Assembly: GCA_039105265.1 (NCBI GenBank)
Contig: JAPFFF010000001.1
Span: 2,170,001-2,234,000, forward strand
Source: Tritrichomonas musculus
Taxonomy: Eukaryota > Parabasalia > Tritrichomonadida > Tritrichomonadidae
Direction of reading: 5' to 3'
Length of the DNA: 64,000 nt
The position numbers and the translations under genes are program-made. Shown here one piece after another: positions 52,915 to 63,579 of this stretch. A model generated the notes under the pieces. It was not told where the DNA came from. It saw nothing but the letters and a program-made list of their open reading frames with translations, and did not search any database. How positions within the stretch are numbered: the first letter of the stretch is position 1; each line of letters opens with the position of its first letter.

Positions 52915-54378
52915 GTGAAAAAGATCTCATCATCTTCAGAATCATCAAAACTATTTTCAAAGTCATCATCATCACTTTCACTATCAACAGGAATTAATCA
53001 TTCAGCTAAGCCATTAAACAATTCTAAAGATATAAGCCCTACCAAACTGCAATCATCAATTCATACAACTAAACCTGTAAACAATACTAAAGATGCAAGC
53101 CTTACCAAGCAGCAATCATCAAAACAAGAAAGCAAAAATGTGATTCCAACAGCTCCACAGAAAACAAGTAGAAATATTGATAAAAAGGAAAGAAATCATC
53201 ATGAAAAATCCGAAATTGAACTATTAAAAGAACAAAACCAGCAAATTGAAGCTCAAAACAATCAACTGATTGATGAGAACAGCATATTGAAAAAGCAAAA
53301 TGGCCAACTAAAAAAACAAAACCAACAATTGATTGATGAAAACAGCCTATTAAAAAATCAAAACCGCCAACTTGAATCCAAAAGTCAACAATTGATAAAT
53401 GAGAACAACTTATTGAAAGAGCAAAACAGTAAACAAGTAAAAGGTATTTCTGATGAAGAAGTGGCCAGATTGAAAAGCTATCTTGCAGCTCTTAAAGAAA
53501 AAGTGAAAAACATTGATTTCATCAATTTCGAAGACTATCTAGAAGAGTCAGAATTTGGAGAAGGTGCGACATCCAGTGTCAAAATTGTTATGAAAAAAGC
53601 TCAAGAAAAGTTTGCAAAGAAAGAGATGAAAGAATTCGATCACAAAACATTCAAGCGATTTCTAATGGAAGCAGAAATTCTCTTCAAGCTTCGTCATCCA
53701 TGTATAATTCGCATCTATGGAATCAACTATGGTGATGATAAGCATCGTCCATCTATTTATCTATCTCTAGAACTAAATTCGCTTGAAAATGCAATCAATG
53801 CAAAGATTCTAACTAATGAACAAAAGAACCGAATCACAGTTGAAGTTGTTCTAGGCATGTATTACATCCACAGTCGTAATTTTATGCATCGTGATCTGAA
53901 GCCATTGAACATCTTATTGAGTAAGAACTTGCATGTTCGTATCACTGACTTCGGACTAGCCAAAGAAGAAGGTCTCTCAGTTTCTCAATCAAAAGGTGTC
54001 GGAACACTTCGTTTCATGGCACCAGAAATATTTGAAGAAAATGATGATGATGATGGAATCGTTTACACAAACAAAGTCGACGTGTACTAATTAGGAATCA
54101 CATTGATCTTTATCATTTGCAACAATTACCCAAAGTTCGATTTGAAAAACGCTTTGATTGGTGTCACTCCTGAACTACCAAATACAATAATCGGATGGGC
54201 TCGTGAACTAATCATTAGATGCTTATCACCATCACCAGATGAGCGTCCTTCATTTGATGCAATCTTCGGAATCTTGAAGTCAAACAACTACAATCTGTTC
54301 AATCAAAAGAGCTCGAAATTGTCAAGAAAACAGCTCCAAATGAACGATGAAATTGAAAAAAAGAGTTCTGAAGATTGA
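52915..54378 (+). pseudogene. Coiled-coil protein kinase with one in-frame TAA and no ATG start
   Basis: A Ser-rich N-terminus is followed by a long coiled coil (about residues 100-175) with a repeated unit QNxQLIDENSxLKxQN. The kinase domain comes next: glycine loop GEGATSSV, AKKEM lysine region, HRDLKPLN, DFGLA, GTLRFMAPE. At 54088-54090 a TAA stands where kinases have Ser or Ala in DVYSxG. Directly after it the same frame continues LGITLIFI and finishes the C-lobe (CLSPSPDERPSFDAI) to 54378. No ATG precedes the coiled coil in this frame; the first usable codon is a GTG at 52915, and an upstream stop lies at 52867. The gene has thus lost both its start and one codon, otherwise intact: a young pseudogene is the simplest reading. 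Confidence 0.8.
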
Positions 54379-54665
54379 AGCATTTGAATATCAACATCAT
54401 GATGATTAAAATTCATCAGAATCAAAAAATAATACTATTATTAAACCATCAAAAACATTTAATAAAATTCGTTATATGAATTGAATAAATATTTTTTTTA
54501 TTCATTTTTACTTGATTTTTGTCAATTTTGCTAAAGAATTAATTTGAACTTGATTAAAAAAATTGACAGTATCCTGTTTGGTGAAGTCAAATAAAACGAT
54601 ATTTTTCCTTTCTTTTACTTGACACTTAATGTGTTATGATAGTAGCAATCTTCTGAATGACGTCA

Positions 54666-57600
54666 TTAAATTCCATTAGAATTTAATATAGTTACAGATT
54701 CATTGAAAGCAAATTTTCCTATTTGCACAACAGAAGAAGGGATTTTAATTTGACTAAGCAATGGACAATCAAAGAATGCATAATCCTTGATTTCAGTTAT
54801 TGAAGATGGAATTGACACGGTAGAAAGAGAAGAACATCCTCTAAAAGCGGATTCGCCAATAGATTTTATTGATGATGGGATGATCATCTTTTCAATTGAG
54901 GCACAGTCTTGAAAAGCACTTGTTCCAATTTCGATAACAGAAGAAGGAATTGCAATCTCATTCAATGACGAGCATCCTCTGAAAGCAAATGATCCAATGA
55001 TCGTAACTGAAGAAGGCAGCAAAACTTTTTTTAATGAAGTGCAATTTTTAAAAGAGAAAGAATCAATTTTCGTTAATGAAGAAGGAATTGATATTTCCTT
55101 TAATGACGAGCAATCTTCGAAAACCTTCGATTTCATATCAATAATAGAAGAAGGCAATTCAAATTGGTTCAAAGATGAACAACCGTAAAAAGCCTTGTAT
55201 CCAATTGTTTCTACTGTTGAAGGAATCACTAATGATGACATTGATGAGCAGCCACAGAAAGTAAATGCTCTGATTTTAGTTAATGAAGTTGAAGAAATCT
55301 TTAATTTTTTCAATGAAGAACAATTTTGAAAAGCAGATGAACCAATGTCTTTCACTGAAGACAGTTCTGATATTGATTTCAACGACGAACACCCATTAAA
55401 AGCAGATGTTCCAATTAGATCTAAAGAAGAAGGAAGGACCAATTCAGTTAAAGATGAACAATCTTTAAAACAAGAAGAATAAATTTTTTTGACAGATGAA
55501 GAAATTGAAACTTCTTTTAATGAAGAACAGCCAGAGAAAGCAGCAATTCCAATTTCACTAATAGAAGACGGAATGACAATTTTAGTTAATGAACAACATC
55601 CTTTAAAAATAGATGATCTTAACTTTGTCACGGTAGAAGGAATTTCGAATTCTTTGAGTAATGAGCAACCTTCAAAAATACCAAATTTAAACTCTTTTAT
55701 TAAAGAAGACAAATTTGTCACTTTGGTCAAAGATGAACAACCTTTAAAAGAATTGCTTCCTATTTCTTTAACGTAAGGAGGTATCGTTAACTTTGTCAAA
55801 GATGAGCATTTTTCAAATGATGAGAATCCAATCGAAATAACAGACTGCGGCATCGGTATTTCTTTTAATGATTTACATCCATTAAATGCACACGAACCAA
55901 TTGATTTAACCGTTGGTGGAATATCCACTTTTTCAAGCGAAACGCACTCGCCGAAACAATAGTTTCCAATTTCAGTCACTGAAGGAGGAATTGAGAATTC
56001 TTTCAATGAAGAACAAAAAGCAAAAGTATACTTATCAAACGAAGTAATCGGACACGAAATTGTAACATGTTCAAGTGATGAACAATCACAAAAAGCGAAA
56101 GCACCGATTTCAATTACAGAAGAAGGGATTTTTATCTCAATTAAAGAAGAACATTTGCTGAATGCATAAGGTCCAATTTCAGTTATACAATTTGGAAGAG
56201 TTATAGAAGTCAAAGATGAACAATTTTTGAAAGTAAAAGGATAAATCTTTTCAATGTGAGAGGTTATTGTTACTTGATTTAACGAGGTGCAATCTTTAAA
56301 AGCATTCGAAAGGATTAATATATCTTGCGCATTTATTTCAATGTTGGTTAAAGACTTGCATTCATTAAAAGCATTTGATCCAATTGTATAAACAGAAGAA
56401 GGAATAGAAAAGTCTTTTAATAAAAAGCATTTATCAAATGCATTGGCACCAATTGAAAGAATTGAATCAGAAAGCTCCAACTTTTCTAATGAAACACACT
56501 CACTAAATGCATAAGCTTTAATATTATCAACAGATTCAGGAATGATTACTTCCTTCAATGAAGAACATTCTCTAAATGCAAATGCGCCAATTTCTCTCAC
56601 AGATGATGGAATGACCATTTTTTGCATCGTTTTACATTCACTGAATTCATCAATTTCAATCTCTGTTATTGATGGATCAAGAGTGGCATTGTAATGAATC
56701 GAAGTTTTTCTAAGAAAACTGATAATACAAGCCACATCAGAAATAATTAAATTCAATGAAATAGAGGGCAAATAATTCTTCTTTAAAAAAGAATAATTCT
56801 TTACTATTTCAGTATTTGATCCAGCATTTATGTTTACTTTAATTTCTTTAAATTTTCTCAAAAAATTAATGAACGCGGGATATTTGAAAGAATGATTTAA
56901 ACAAAAAAAACTCGCTTTTTCAGACTCAATTATTAATACGTCATCCTTTTGACTCTCTTCTATTTCATGAATAAATTTGAGAGTTTCAATTGGAACAGTA
57001 TCAAAACTTCCACTTTTTGTTGGATCAAATTTCTTTATATGAAGATTGATATCAATTTCTTTCGCAAACAAACTTTTCCTCCTTTTTAAAGGTGATGATG
57101 ATACTTTTTTATTAGAAGATTTTTTTATTTTTTCAAGTTTTTTAGCACGTTCAAATAATTCAGAGCTCTCAATTTCGGTTTGATTGATGTATTCATAATA
57201 CTCATTGATGTCAATTTCATCAGTGATGAAGTCTTGATTTGTTTTCAATTCTTCAACGATCTCTTCAAATGTTGGTCTATTTTTTGGCCTTTTATTCCAG
57301 CAACGAGTAATCAAATTACGATAACAATCTGCTATTGGCTTTTTGAATTCGGGACGATAATCATCATTCAAAATTTTCGTTGTTAACATATAATAATTGA
57401 TGTTTTTGAATGGATTTTCAAGTGTCAATAATTCGTACAATAAAATTGAAAATGCATAAACATCACTGGCTTTCGTGTATTCATAATTTTCAAGAATTTC
57501 TGGTGACATAAATGCAGGGGTACCTTTAAGGTCTTTTTGCGATTGAAGAGTGATTTTTTGGCTGGTTTTGTTTTCATGTAGCTTTTTAGATAATCCAAAA

Positions 57601-58094
57601 TCACTAAGTTTTGGATATAAATTTAGATCTTCAAGTACATTTCCTGGTTTTAAATCTCGATGAATAATGTTTTTACTGTGTATATATGCCATGGCTGAAG
57701 CAATACCAAAAATATTAATTAATTTTTTCGTCATATTCCAGTTTGAAGGCGCTTTATTTTGCTTTTCAAGATCAATCAATGAATCTAATGATCCATGTGG
57801 CAGATATTCTGTAAAAATAACAGGATTTAATTCTTGTTCGAAATTAATTGGGCTATAACCAATGAATTTTAAAATTGATTTATGTTGGACTCGACTTAAA
57901 ATTCCGATTTCTCGTCTTATGCTTGTTAGAGAAAATGGTTCATCGTCGTTTAATCCTTCTGATAATATTTTCGCAGCATATATGTTGCCTGTACTTTTTT
58001 CAGCAACTTTATAAACTTGTCCATATTCACCTTTGCCAATAAATTCCTTGATTTCATATTTTTGTACATTCAAAAACTCTCCTTTTTGGAACAT
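54666..58094 (-). CDS. TKL-like kinase with C-terminal BspA-type LRRs, intact
   Basis: A 1,142-aa protein starting MFQKGEFLNV. Kinase domain about 13-285: GKGEYGQV, AAKIL lysine, HRDLKPGN, DFGLSK, GTPAFMSPE (Ser for Ala in APE), RCWNKRPKNRPTF. All catalytic residues are present. A basic linker (about 320-350, KRRKSLF) and a helical domain (about 360-490) with the FLRK motif repeated lead into about two dozen LRR_5 units running to the C-terminus. Units are more diverse than in the 5787 gene, so this array is older or less homogenised. No membrane segment or signal peptide. It is the only full-length intact kinase-LRR gene besides the giant one and a useful reference for the architecture. Confidence 0.93.
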   Translation of the reverse strand: MFQKGEFLNVQKYEIKEFIGKGEYGQVYKVAEKSTGNIYAAKILSEGLNDDEPFSLTSIRREIGILSRVQHKSILKFIGYSPINFEQELNPVIFTEYLPHGSLDSLIDLEKQNKAPSNWNMTKKLINIFGIASAMAYIHSKNIIHRDLKPGNVLEDLNLYPKLSDFGLSKKLHENKTSQKITLQSQKDLKGTPAFMSPEILENYEYTKASDVYAFSILLYELLTLENPFKNINYYMLTTKILNDDYRPEFKKPIADCYRNLITRCWNKRPKNRPTFEEIVEELKTNQDFITDEIDINEYYEYINQTEIESSELFERAKKLEKIKKSSNKKVSSSPLKRRKSLFAKEIDINLHIKKFDPTKSGSFDTVPIETLKFIHEIEESQKDDVLIIESEKASFFCLNHSFKYPAFINFLRKFKEIKVNINAGSNTEIVKNYSFLKKNYLPSISLNLIISDVACIISFLRKTSIHYNATLDPSITEIEIDEFSECKTMQKMVIPSSVREIGAFAFRECSSLKEVIIPESVDNIKAYAFSECVSLEKLELSDSILSIGANAFDKCFLLKDFSIPSSVYTIGSNAFNECKSLTNIEINAQDILILSNAFKDCTSLNQVTITSHIEKIYPFTFKNCSSLTSITLPNCITEIGPYAFSKCSSLIEIKIPSSVIEIGAFAFCDCSSLEHVTISCPITSFDKYTFAFCSSLKEFSIPPSVTEIGNYCFGECVSLEKVDIPPTVKSIGSCAFNGCKSLKEIPMPQSVISIGFSSFEKCSSLTKLTIPPYVKEIGSNSFKGCSSLTKVTNLSSLIKEFKFGIFEGCSLLKEFEIPSTVTKLRSSIFKGCCSLTKIVIPSSISEIGIAAFSGCSSLKEVSISSSVKKIYSSCFKDCSSLTELVLPSSLDLIGTSAFNGCSSLKSISELSSVKDIGSSAFQNCSSLKKLKISSTSLTKIRAFTFCGCSSMSSLVIPSTVETIGYKAFYGCSSLNQFELPSSIIDMKSKVFEDCSSLKEISIPSSLTKIDSFSFKNCTSLKKVLLPSSVTIIGSFAFRGCSSLNEIAIPSSVIEIGTSAFQDCASIEKMIIPSSIKSIGESAFRGCSSLSTVSIPSSITEIKDYAFFDCPLLSQIKIPSSVVQIGKFAFNESVTILNSNGI

Positions 58095-58694
58095 TATTTT
58101 TTTGATCGTGAAATATCGGAAATTTATTTTTTCATAAATATCCTCATATTTGTTTAATTAAAAATTATATATTTAGAAATAATACATTTTAAAGTATATA
58201 TAAAATAGTATTTTATAAAAAAATTTCCAAAAAAATATTTTTCATTTGATATATTTATATTTTCATTTGATATATTTCTTTTGAAAGAAAAAAAAAAGTC
58301 GAAAAATATTGCGTGGAAAGGATTTGATAGACTACATCATCTAAAACCTTTGAATTGGTGTTGAACAGTATCGGAAAGCTTTTTACTGACTTTACTAAGA
58401 TCATGGTTTGAATCTTCAAGCAACACACATTTTTCTTGTTTAAATAATACTTTTTTGAACACTTTTTTAGTGATTTGCTAATTTATTAATAATATATAAT
58501 TCAATATAATGCTGCTCTCTATTGATGTTTTGTGTTAAATCAGATCATAAAATTACTATTTATAAAATATTCTTATAATTTTGTTTTTCTAAAATTTTTA
58601 TCTTAGGCGATATCATAATCATGAGTAGTATAAAAAGCAGAGAAAAGGAGTGAATACTTATTGAAAAGATTTCATTTTTTTTATATTAAAGAGT
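58095..58694. other. AT-rich intergenic region
   Basis: No gene is seen. It separates the kinase-LRR gene from the Rab relic. Confidence 0.5.
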
Positions 58695-59040
58695 TTAAGT
58701 CGCTATGCTTTGGAATTCATTAATTCCATTGTTTTCATCGGCAGGTGTCTCAAAATAGATCAAACAATTTTCTGATGCATTTTTCTTCCCTTCTTCATAT
58801 GAAACTTCTCTTCTTGCATTGAGATCTATATTATTCCCAACAAGTGCAATAGGAATGCTTGCATTTCCATTATATTTTTTGATTAAATTAATCCTAAAAT
58901 ATAGGAATGAGTTGTGAAATACCATAAAAAATAATGAATCCTAAAATTTGGTAAAGCAATGACTGAATACTATTTTTTTTGGCCTTCTGTATCAAATAAA
59001 GATAGTTATTCTTCATGTTCTTCAATATTTCAATCCGGTC
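58695..59040 (-). pseudogene. Rab-family small GTPase relic
   Basis: The readable part shows the G4 motif as VGNNIDLN (NKxD usual), then ARREVSYEEGKK and YFETPADENNGI, the G5 region (ETSA usual). Upstream, in another frame and past stops, LFDTEGQKK marks the switch II DTAGQE. The N-terminal P-loop was not found. The G4 Lys and G5 Ser are changed, and frames are broken, so this is a decayed membrane-traffic GTPase copy. Confidence 0.75.
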
Positions 59041-59513
59041 TTCTATGATTTATTCAAATAGTTGGCTACATTTCATTAGCAAATTTGTCTTATGTATAAC
59101 AAAAATTACCGATCTTTTTTCTTGGCGCTCTGAAACCGAAATAGATGATTTTATTACTAATTTCTGAGTTATAAGAAGATTTTATAATGGTTCCATGCTT
59201 CATTCTGGAGTTTTCTAATGGTTTGCTGTGTTCTTCAATTGGATGAAAAGCTTGAACTTTAGAATATTTGACAAACATTCTCAAAAAAAAAACTATAAGT
59301 TTTACATTTTCCATAATGTGAAAATATGAGAATAATTGGCGTAAACAGCTTGAAAGTGGATTGAGAAACTTCAGCATTTTGAATGTCCAAACAAACATAT
59401 ATTTTCGAAGATCTCCAACCTTGTAAAATTTATCATTTTAACAAAAGAATTAAAAAAAAAAAAAAAAAAAAAAAAATGTCAATATAATTATTCTTTTACA
59501 TAAAACAAGTCTA
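59041..59513. other. Intergenic region with an unassigned frame and a poly-A run
   Basis: A 102-aa open frame on the minus strand (59398 to 59090, starting MFVWTFKMLK) matches nothing I know and may be chance or gene debris. A poly-A run lies at about 59451-59476. Confidence 0.35.
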
Positions 59514-60571
59514 TTATACTTTTGGAAAAAACTCCCATCTAACGCAAGATGAATTCAGAATCATTTCTCTTTGAATTTGATTATTAAACCACTTTTTCAA
59601 AACAACTTCTGCATAAGTATTTGTAGCAAAGCATACAAATGTATTAACTTTATTAATCCGAGCATCATGGAATGCGAAAACGTTCCTTATTTTTCTTGAT
59701 ATCGTAATAATGGCCTTGCACAATGTTCCTTTTGAAATAACAAAATTTTCAGCATTCAACATGATCGCCAAATCCTCCTCAAAACTGCGCTGTTTGTATT
59801 CTCCAGTCACTTTTTCGACAACGTTCACGCAAGGATTTTTTCTATCTTCTGAGACCAAAATCACTTTAGACCAATTCCTACTTCTAATCGCATCCAGATA
59901 GTAGTTACATGGCGGCTGTCCATAGAATCTACTCACCCAGCCATCATTGAAAATGTCGCCAGATCGGAAATGAACGACCAATGAATTATTTGGAATAACA
60001 ACGTGTGGAAGACTATTTATAAACATTGTAGCAAAATCTTGCCTCAGCTCTGAACCTAATCTTTTATAATCAGATGAATTTAGATTTCGAAAGCCAATTG
60101 CAAAAAATTTGTGACTGAAACAATTTATTTTTGTTTTCCTGAAAAATTTTTTTTCTTTAACTTTAATAAAAATATCATCATAAACAAATGATTTGGGCAA
60201 AAGTAAAAATCCTTTGGTGACATATATGGTTTTAAGACCTGAAGTTTTGGCTGCAAATAAAGCATTACAAAATGAATAAAAATGATTACCAAAACGGCCA
60301 CCAGTTATAATCCTTATGCATGTTTCTGTGCAATTATATTCTATATCCATATCAAAAATCTTTCTGATCCTGATACATGGCTTGCTTCCGAGTTTATTAT
60401 ATATATCTTGATAACTAATATCATGATAAAAGAAATAAAGGCTATTATCACCGATTTTATTTAATATTTTTATCAATCTAAAATATCCAAAGCAAAGGTT
60501 TACATAAATTAAAAGAGGTTTCGTTTTTTGTAAACCTTTGAAAAAGTCTATTTTTTATTATTAACTTTCAT
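59514..60571 (-). CDS. Fucosyltransferase-like glycosyltransferase, probably with a broken start
   Basis: From about 60476 leftward, about 320 residues read cleanly. Two motifs point to a GT-B fucosyltransferase-type enzyme: GGRFGNHFYSFCNALFAA near the start and VVHFRSGDIF in the middle (like the HxRxGD donor-site motif of GT11/GT23/GT65). Between and after them are YGQPPCNYYLDAI and LVSEDRKNPC. No ATG opens this frame; the first in-frame ATG comes 42 residues in. Further upstream the same frame continues back through PLLIYVNLCFGYF, a plausible type II membrane anchor. An ATG at 60571 begins MKVNNK but is out of frame by one base in an A-run, suggesting a one-base slip (or sequencing error). 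If functional it would act in the Golgi on surface glycans. Confidence 0.6.
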
Positions 60572-61303
60572 GAATCAACGTGACCACATCATCTGAGGCA
60601 TCAATCAATATATCACCATTAATGTATCAATCATTAGAATAATATTTCATCTTCAATATATTCTTCATTCATTGATTGATTTTAATATCTTGTATATTTT
60701 TCGTTTCGGTTCTTTCATATTTTTGTTTGGAAAAATGATAATTTAAATTAAATTTACTATTAGAAAGAGTGCAAGATTAAACTTTTTCATTTTGAATAGA
60801 AATATAATTCATTTTATCTATTAATTTGACAAAGCACGTCAATAAAAAAGTAATAAGTTCATATATAAGCAGAATGAGTGGTGGCTCAAATGGTGGGGCA
60901 ATTGCAAATTTCAGTGCCCAATTCATTTTTTTTTTTTTTTTTTTTTTAATTTTATAGTCAAAATTAATGACTGTTATTGGAGAATACCTTTTTAGCTGAT
61001 CAAATCTCCATTTTACACTCAATTACTGATGAATCAAGATGCTTTTGCATTATCTTTAACAAGATTAACGTATACACCTTACTATTGTGTAACAAAGGTT
61101 CTCATTTTAAATCAATGAAATAATCTCAAGGATAATCTCAACATCAGATACTTCACAATCAGTCATAATGAAGATTTTTCTCTGCCTGTGTTGTAAAATT
61201 ATGCGAAAGATTGACATCTTTTCCATTGAAAAAAAATTTTTATAAAAACAAAAATAACTCAATTTTTTTTTTTTTTAAAAAAAAAAAAAAAGTAAATCTT
61301 ATT
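60572..61303. other. Intergenic region with homopolymers
   Basis: No gene is seen. It contains T-runs near 60927-60947 and an A-run at about 61277-61291, just past the 3' end of the LRR-UBR gene. Confidence 0.5.
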
Positions 61304-63547
61304 TTATTGAGGAGTTTGATAAGCAGGATTTGGTGCTTTCAAACATTGGCATGGCACACACCCATGTACTTCACCAGCTCCACAATCGCAATACGATTTA
61401 ACTCTACCTCGATATATGAGATCATGGCCTAAATGACAAATTTTCGCACAAGCTTCACAACATCCAGTCCCATCAGAGAATCCACAAGTTAGGCATCTAT
61501 AAAAGTCCTGTGATTGATAACTCTTACCTGTTTTGTTGATTGTACAAGGACCTGGAATAAAAGGCTCTTGTACCACTTCATTGCATTGGCAATGACAAGC
61601 AATATTTCCTGCTCCACAATCACAATAACCTTTGTTGATTCCAAGTGAATTAATATTATGACCTGCATGACACCTTTTTGCACAAGCTTCACAAATGCAT
61701 TCTCCATGATTTAATCTGCATGTTCTGCATGTGAAAAGCTTTTGAGATATCATCTTTTCACCAGTATATATGTAAGTGCATGAATTACCCACTTTTAAGC
61801 TTTCGTTGCTTGTTTGATTAGCCTGATTAATGCTTGGTCGTGAACCTGTTGCATTTGGATCGTAGTATTTAATTTTTATATCCTTTGGTAATGAAATTTT
61901 GGAATTAATTGGAATGGATAATTGAAAAACTGAACAGTCATTGAAAGCATTGTATTCTATTACTTCCAATTCTTTAGGAATTTTAATATCTTTCAAACTA
62001 GAACAACGACTAAAAGCTCCTACTTTGATAATTTTCACTGAATCAGGAATTGATATTTGAGTCAAAAGTGGACATAGACTAAACGTGTTTGTTTCGATAG
62101 ATTTTATTGGGCCGTTTATTACTACATTTTTCAAAGACGAACATTGACAAAAAGATCCTTCTCCGATAAAATTGACAGAAGAAGGGATTGTAACTGATTC
62201 GAGAGAGTAACAATAGTTAAATGATCCACGACAAATTTTGGTTACAGAAGAAGGAATTGAAACTGATTCAAGTGAATGGCATCCACAAAATACATTATCA
62301 CAAATGGTTGTTACAGAAGAAGGAATTTTAATTGATTTGAGGGAAGTGCAATTATAAAATGCATAATCACAAATAGTTGTTACAGAAGAAGGAATTATAA
62401 TTGATTTGAGAGAAGTGCAATAATAAAAAGCTCTTTTACAAATAGTTGTTACAGAAGAAGGAATTGTAACTGATTCAAGTGAAGAGCATTCAGAAAATGT
62501 GTCTTCACAAATAGTTGTTACAGAAGAAGGAATTGTAACTGATTCAAGTGAAGAGCATTCAGAAAATGTGTCTTCACAAATTGTTGTTACAGAAGAAAGA
62601 ATTGTAATTGATTTAAGAGAATTACATCCAAGAAATGCTTTTTTACAAATATTTGTTACAGAAGAAGGAATTGTAACCGATTTAAGAGAAGTGCATTCAG
62701 AAAATGCTCTTTCACAAATATTTGTTACAGAAGAAGGAATTGTAACCGATTTAAGAGAAGTGCATTCAGAAAATGCTCTTTCACAAATAGTTGTTGCAGA
62801 AGAAGGAATTGTAACTGATTCAAGTGAATGGCATCCACAAAATGATTCTTCACAAAAAATTGTAATAGAAGAAGGATTTGGAATTGATTCAAGTGCCAAA
62901 CAATATTCAAAAGAAGATTTTTTAATATCTGTGATAATTGATTTGCTATTTATTCTTACTAATGAAGAGCATCCATAGAAACACTGATCATTTATAACAT
63001 TAAAAGTTCCATCGACAGTTTTGAGTGCTTTACAATTCTTAAATAAACCTATTTCAAGAATTGCAATCGATTGTGGAATTGAAACATTCTTAAGTGATGA
63101 GCAACCCAAAAAACAAAATTCTCCAATTGAAACTAATGAAGGAGGAAGAGTAATTTCTTCTAACGATTCACAAAAAGAAAATGCACAATTTTCTATCTTC
63201 ATCACTGAATGTGGAATTATTATCCTCTTCAGTGAAATGCATTTTTTAAAGCATGATTCACTAACTAATGAAATGCTAGTTGGAATTTCTATTTCTTTTA
63301 ACGATTCGCATCCTTCAAAAGCAAAATTTCCAATTTTAATGACTGAAGATGGTATAATTATTTTCTGCAAAGAAGAGCAATTTTTAAAGGCATGATTACC
63401 TATTTCTTGAATCGACAAGGGGATATTTATTTCCTTAACTTTTCTGCAATAATATTGCATATTGCCAAGGACAGTTGTTTTTGATAAAAATAAATTTACA
63501 ATTTCAGTATTATTAAAGTTAAATGCCTTAATTAATGCCTTTTCATT
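61304..63547 (-). CDS. BspA-type LRR protein ending in two UBR-box zinc fingers
   Basis: A 747-aa protein when started at the ATG at 63547; the next ATG is at 63460. The first 25 residues (MKKALIKAFNFNNTEIVNLF) look like an ankyrin helix pair. About 22 LRR_5 units follow; a block with IPSSVTTIC is recently expanded. A Ser/Asn-rich linker (NATGSRPSINQANQ) leads to two Cys/His-rich boxes, at about 61783-61582 and 61546-61343. Each has the order C..C..C..C..C..H..GH..YCDCGAG..C.C, as in UBR boxes of N-degron E3 ligases. In both, Ala follows CDCG where Asp is common. No RING or HECT domain is present, so it may be a substrate adaptor. An LRR-UBR fusion is unusual; no signal peptide, so cytosolic. 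Confidence 0.88.
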   Translation of the reverse strand, partial: NEKALIKAFNFNNTEIVNLFLSKTTVLGNMQYYCRKVKEINIPLSIQEIGNHAFKNCSSLQKIIIPSSVIKIGNFAFEGCESLKEIEIPTSISLVSESCFKKCISLKRIIIPHSVMKIENCAFSFCESLEEITLPPSLVSIGEFCFLGCSSLKNVSIPQSIAILEIGLFKNCKALKTVDGTFNVINDQCFYGCSSLVRINSKSIITDIKKSSFEYCLALESIPNPSSITIFCEESFCGCHSLESVTIPSSATTICERAFSECTSLKSVTIPSSVTNICERAFSECTSLKSVTIPSSVTNICKKAFLGCNSLKSITILSSVTTICEDTFSECSSLESVTIPSSVTTICEDTFSECSSLESVTIPSSVTTICKRAFYYCTSLKSIIIPSSVTTICDYAFYNCTSLKSIKIPSSVTTICDNVFCGCHSLESVSIPSSVTKICRGSFNYCYSLESVTIPSSVNFIGEGSFCQCSSLKNVVINGPIKSIETNTFSLCPLLTQISIPDSVKIIKVGAFSRCSSLKDIKIPKELEVIEYNAFNDCSVFQLSIPINSKISLPKDIKIKYYDPNATGSRPSINQANQTSNESLKVGNSCTYIYTGEKMISQKLFTCRTCRLNHGECICEACAKRCHAGHNINSLGINKGYCDCGAGNIACHCQCNEVVQEPFIPGPCTINKTGKSYQSQDFYRCLTCGFSDGTGCCEACAKICHLGHDLIYRGRVKSYCDCGAGEVHGCVPCQCLKAPNPAYQTPQ

Positions 63548-63579
63548 AAAAAAAAAAGATTTTAAATTTGATTTAAATA

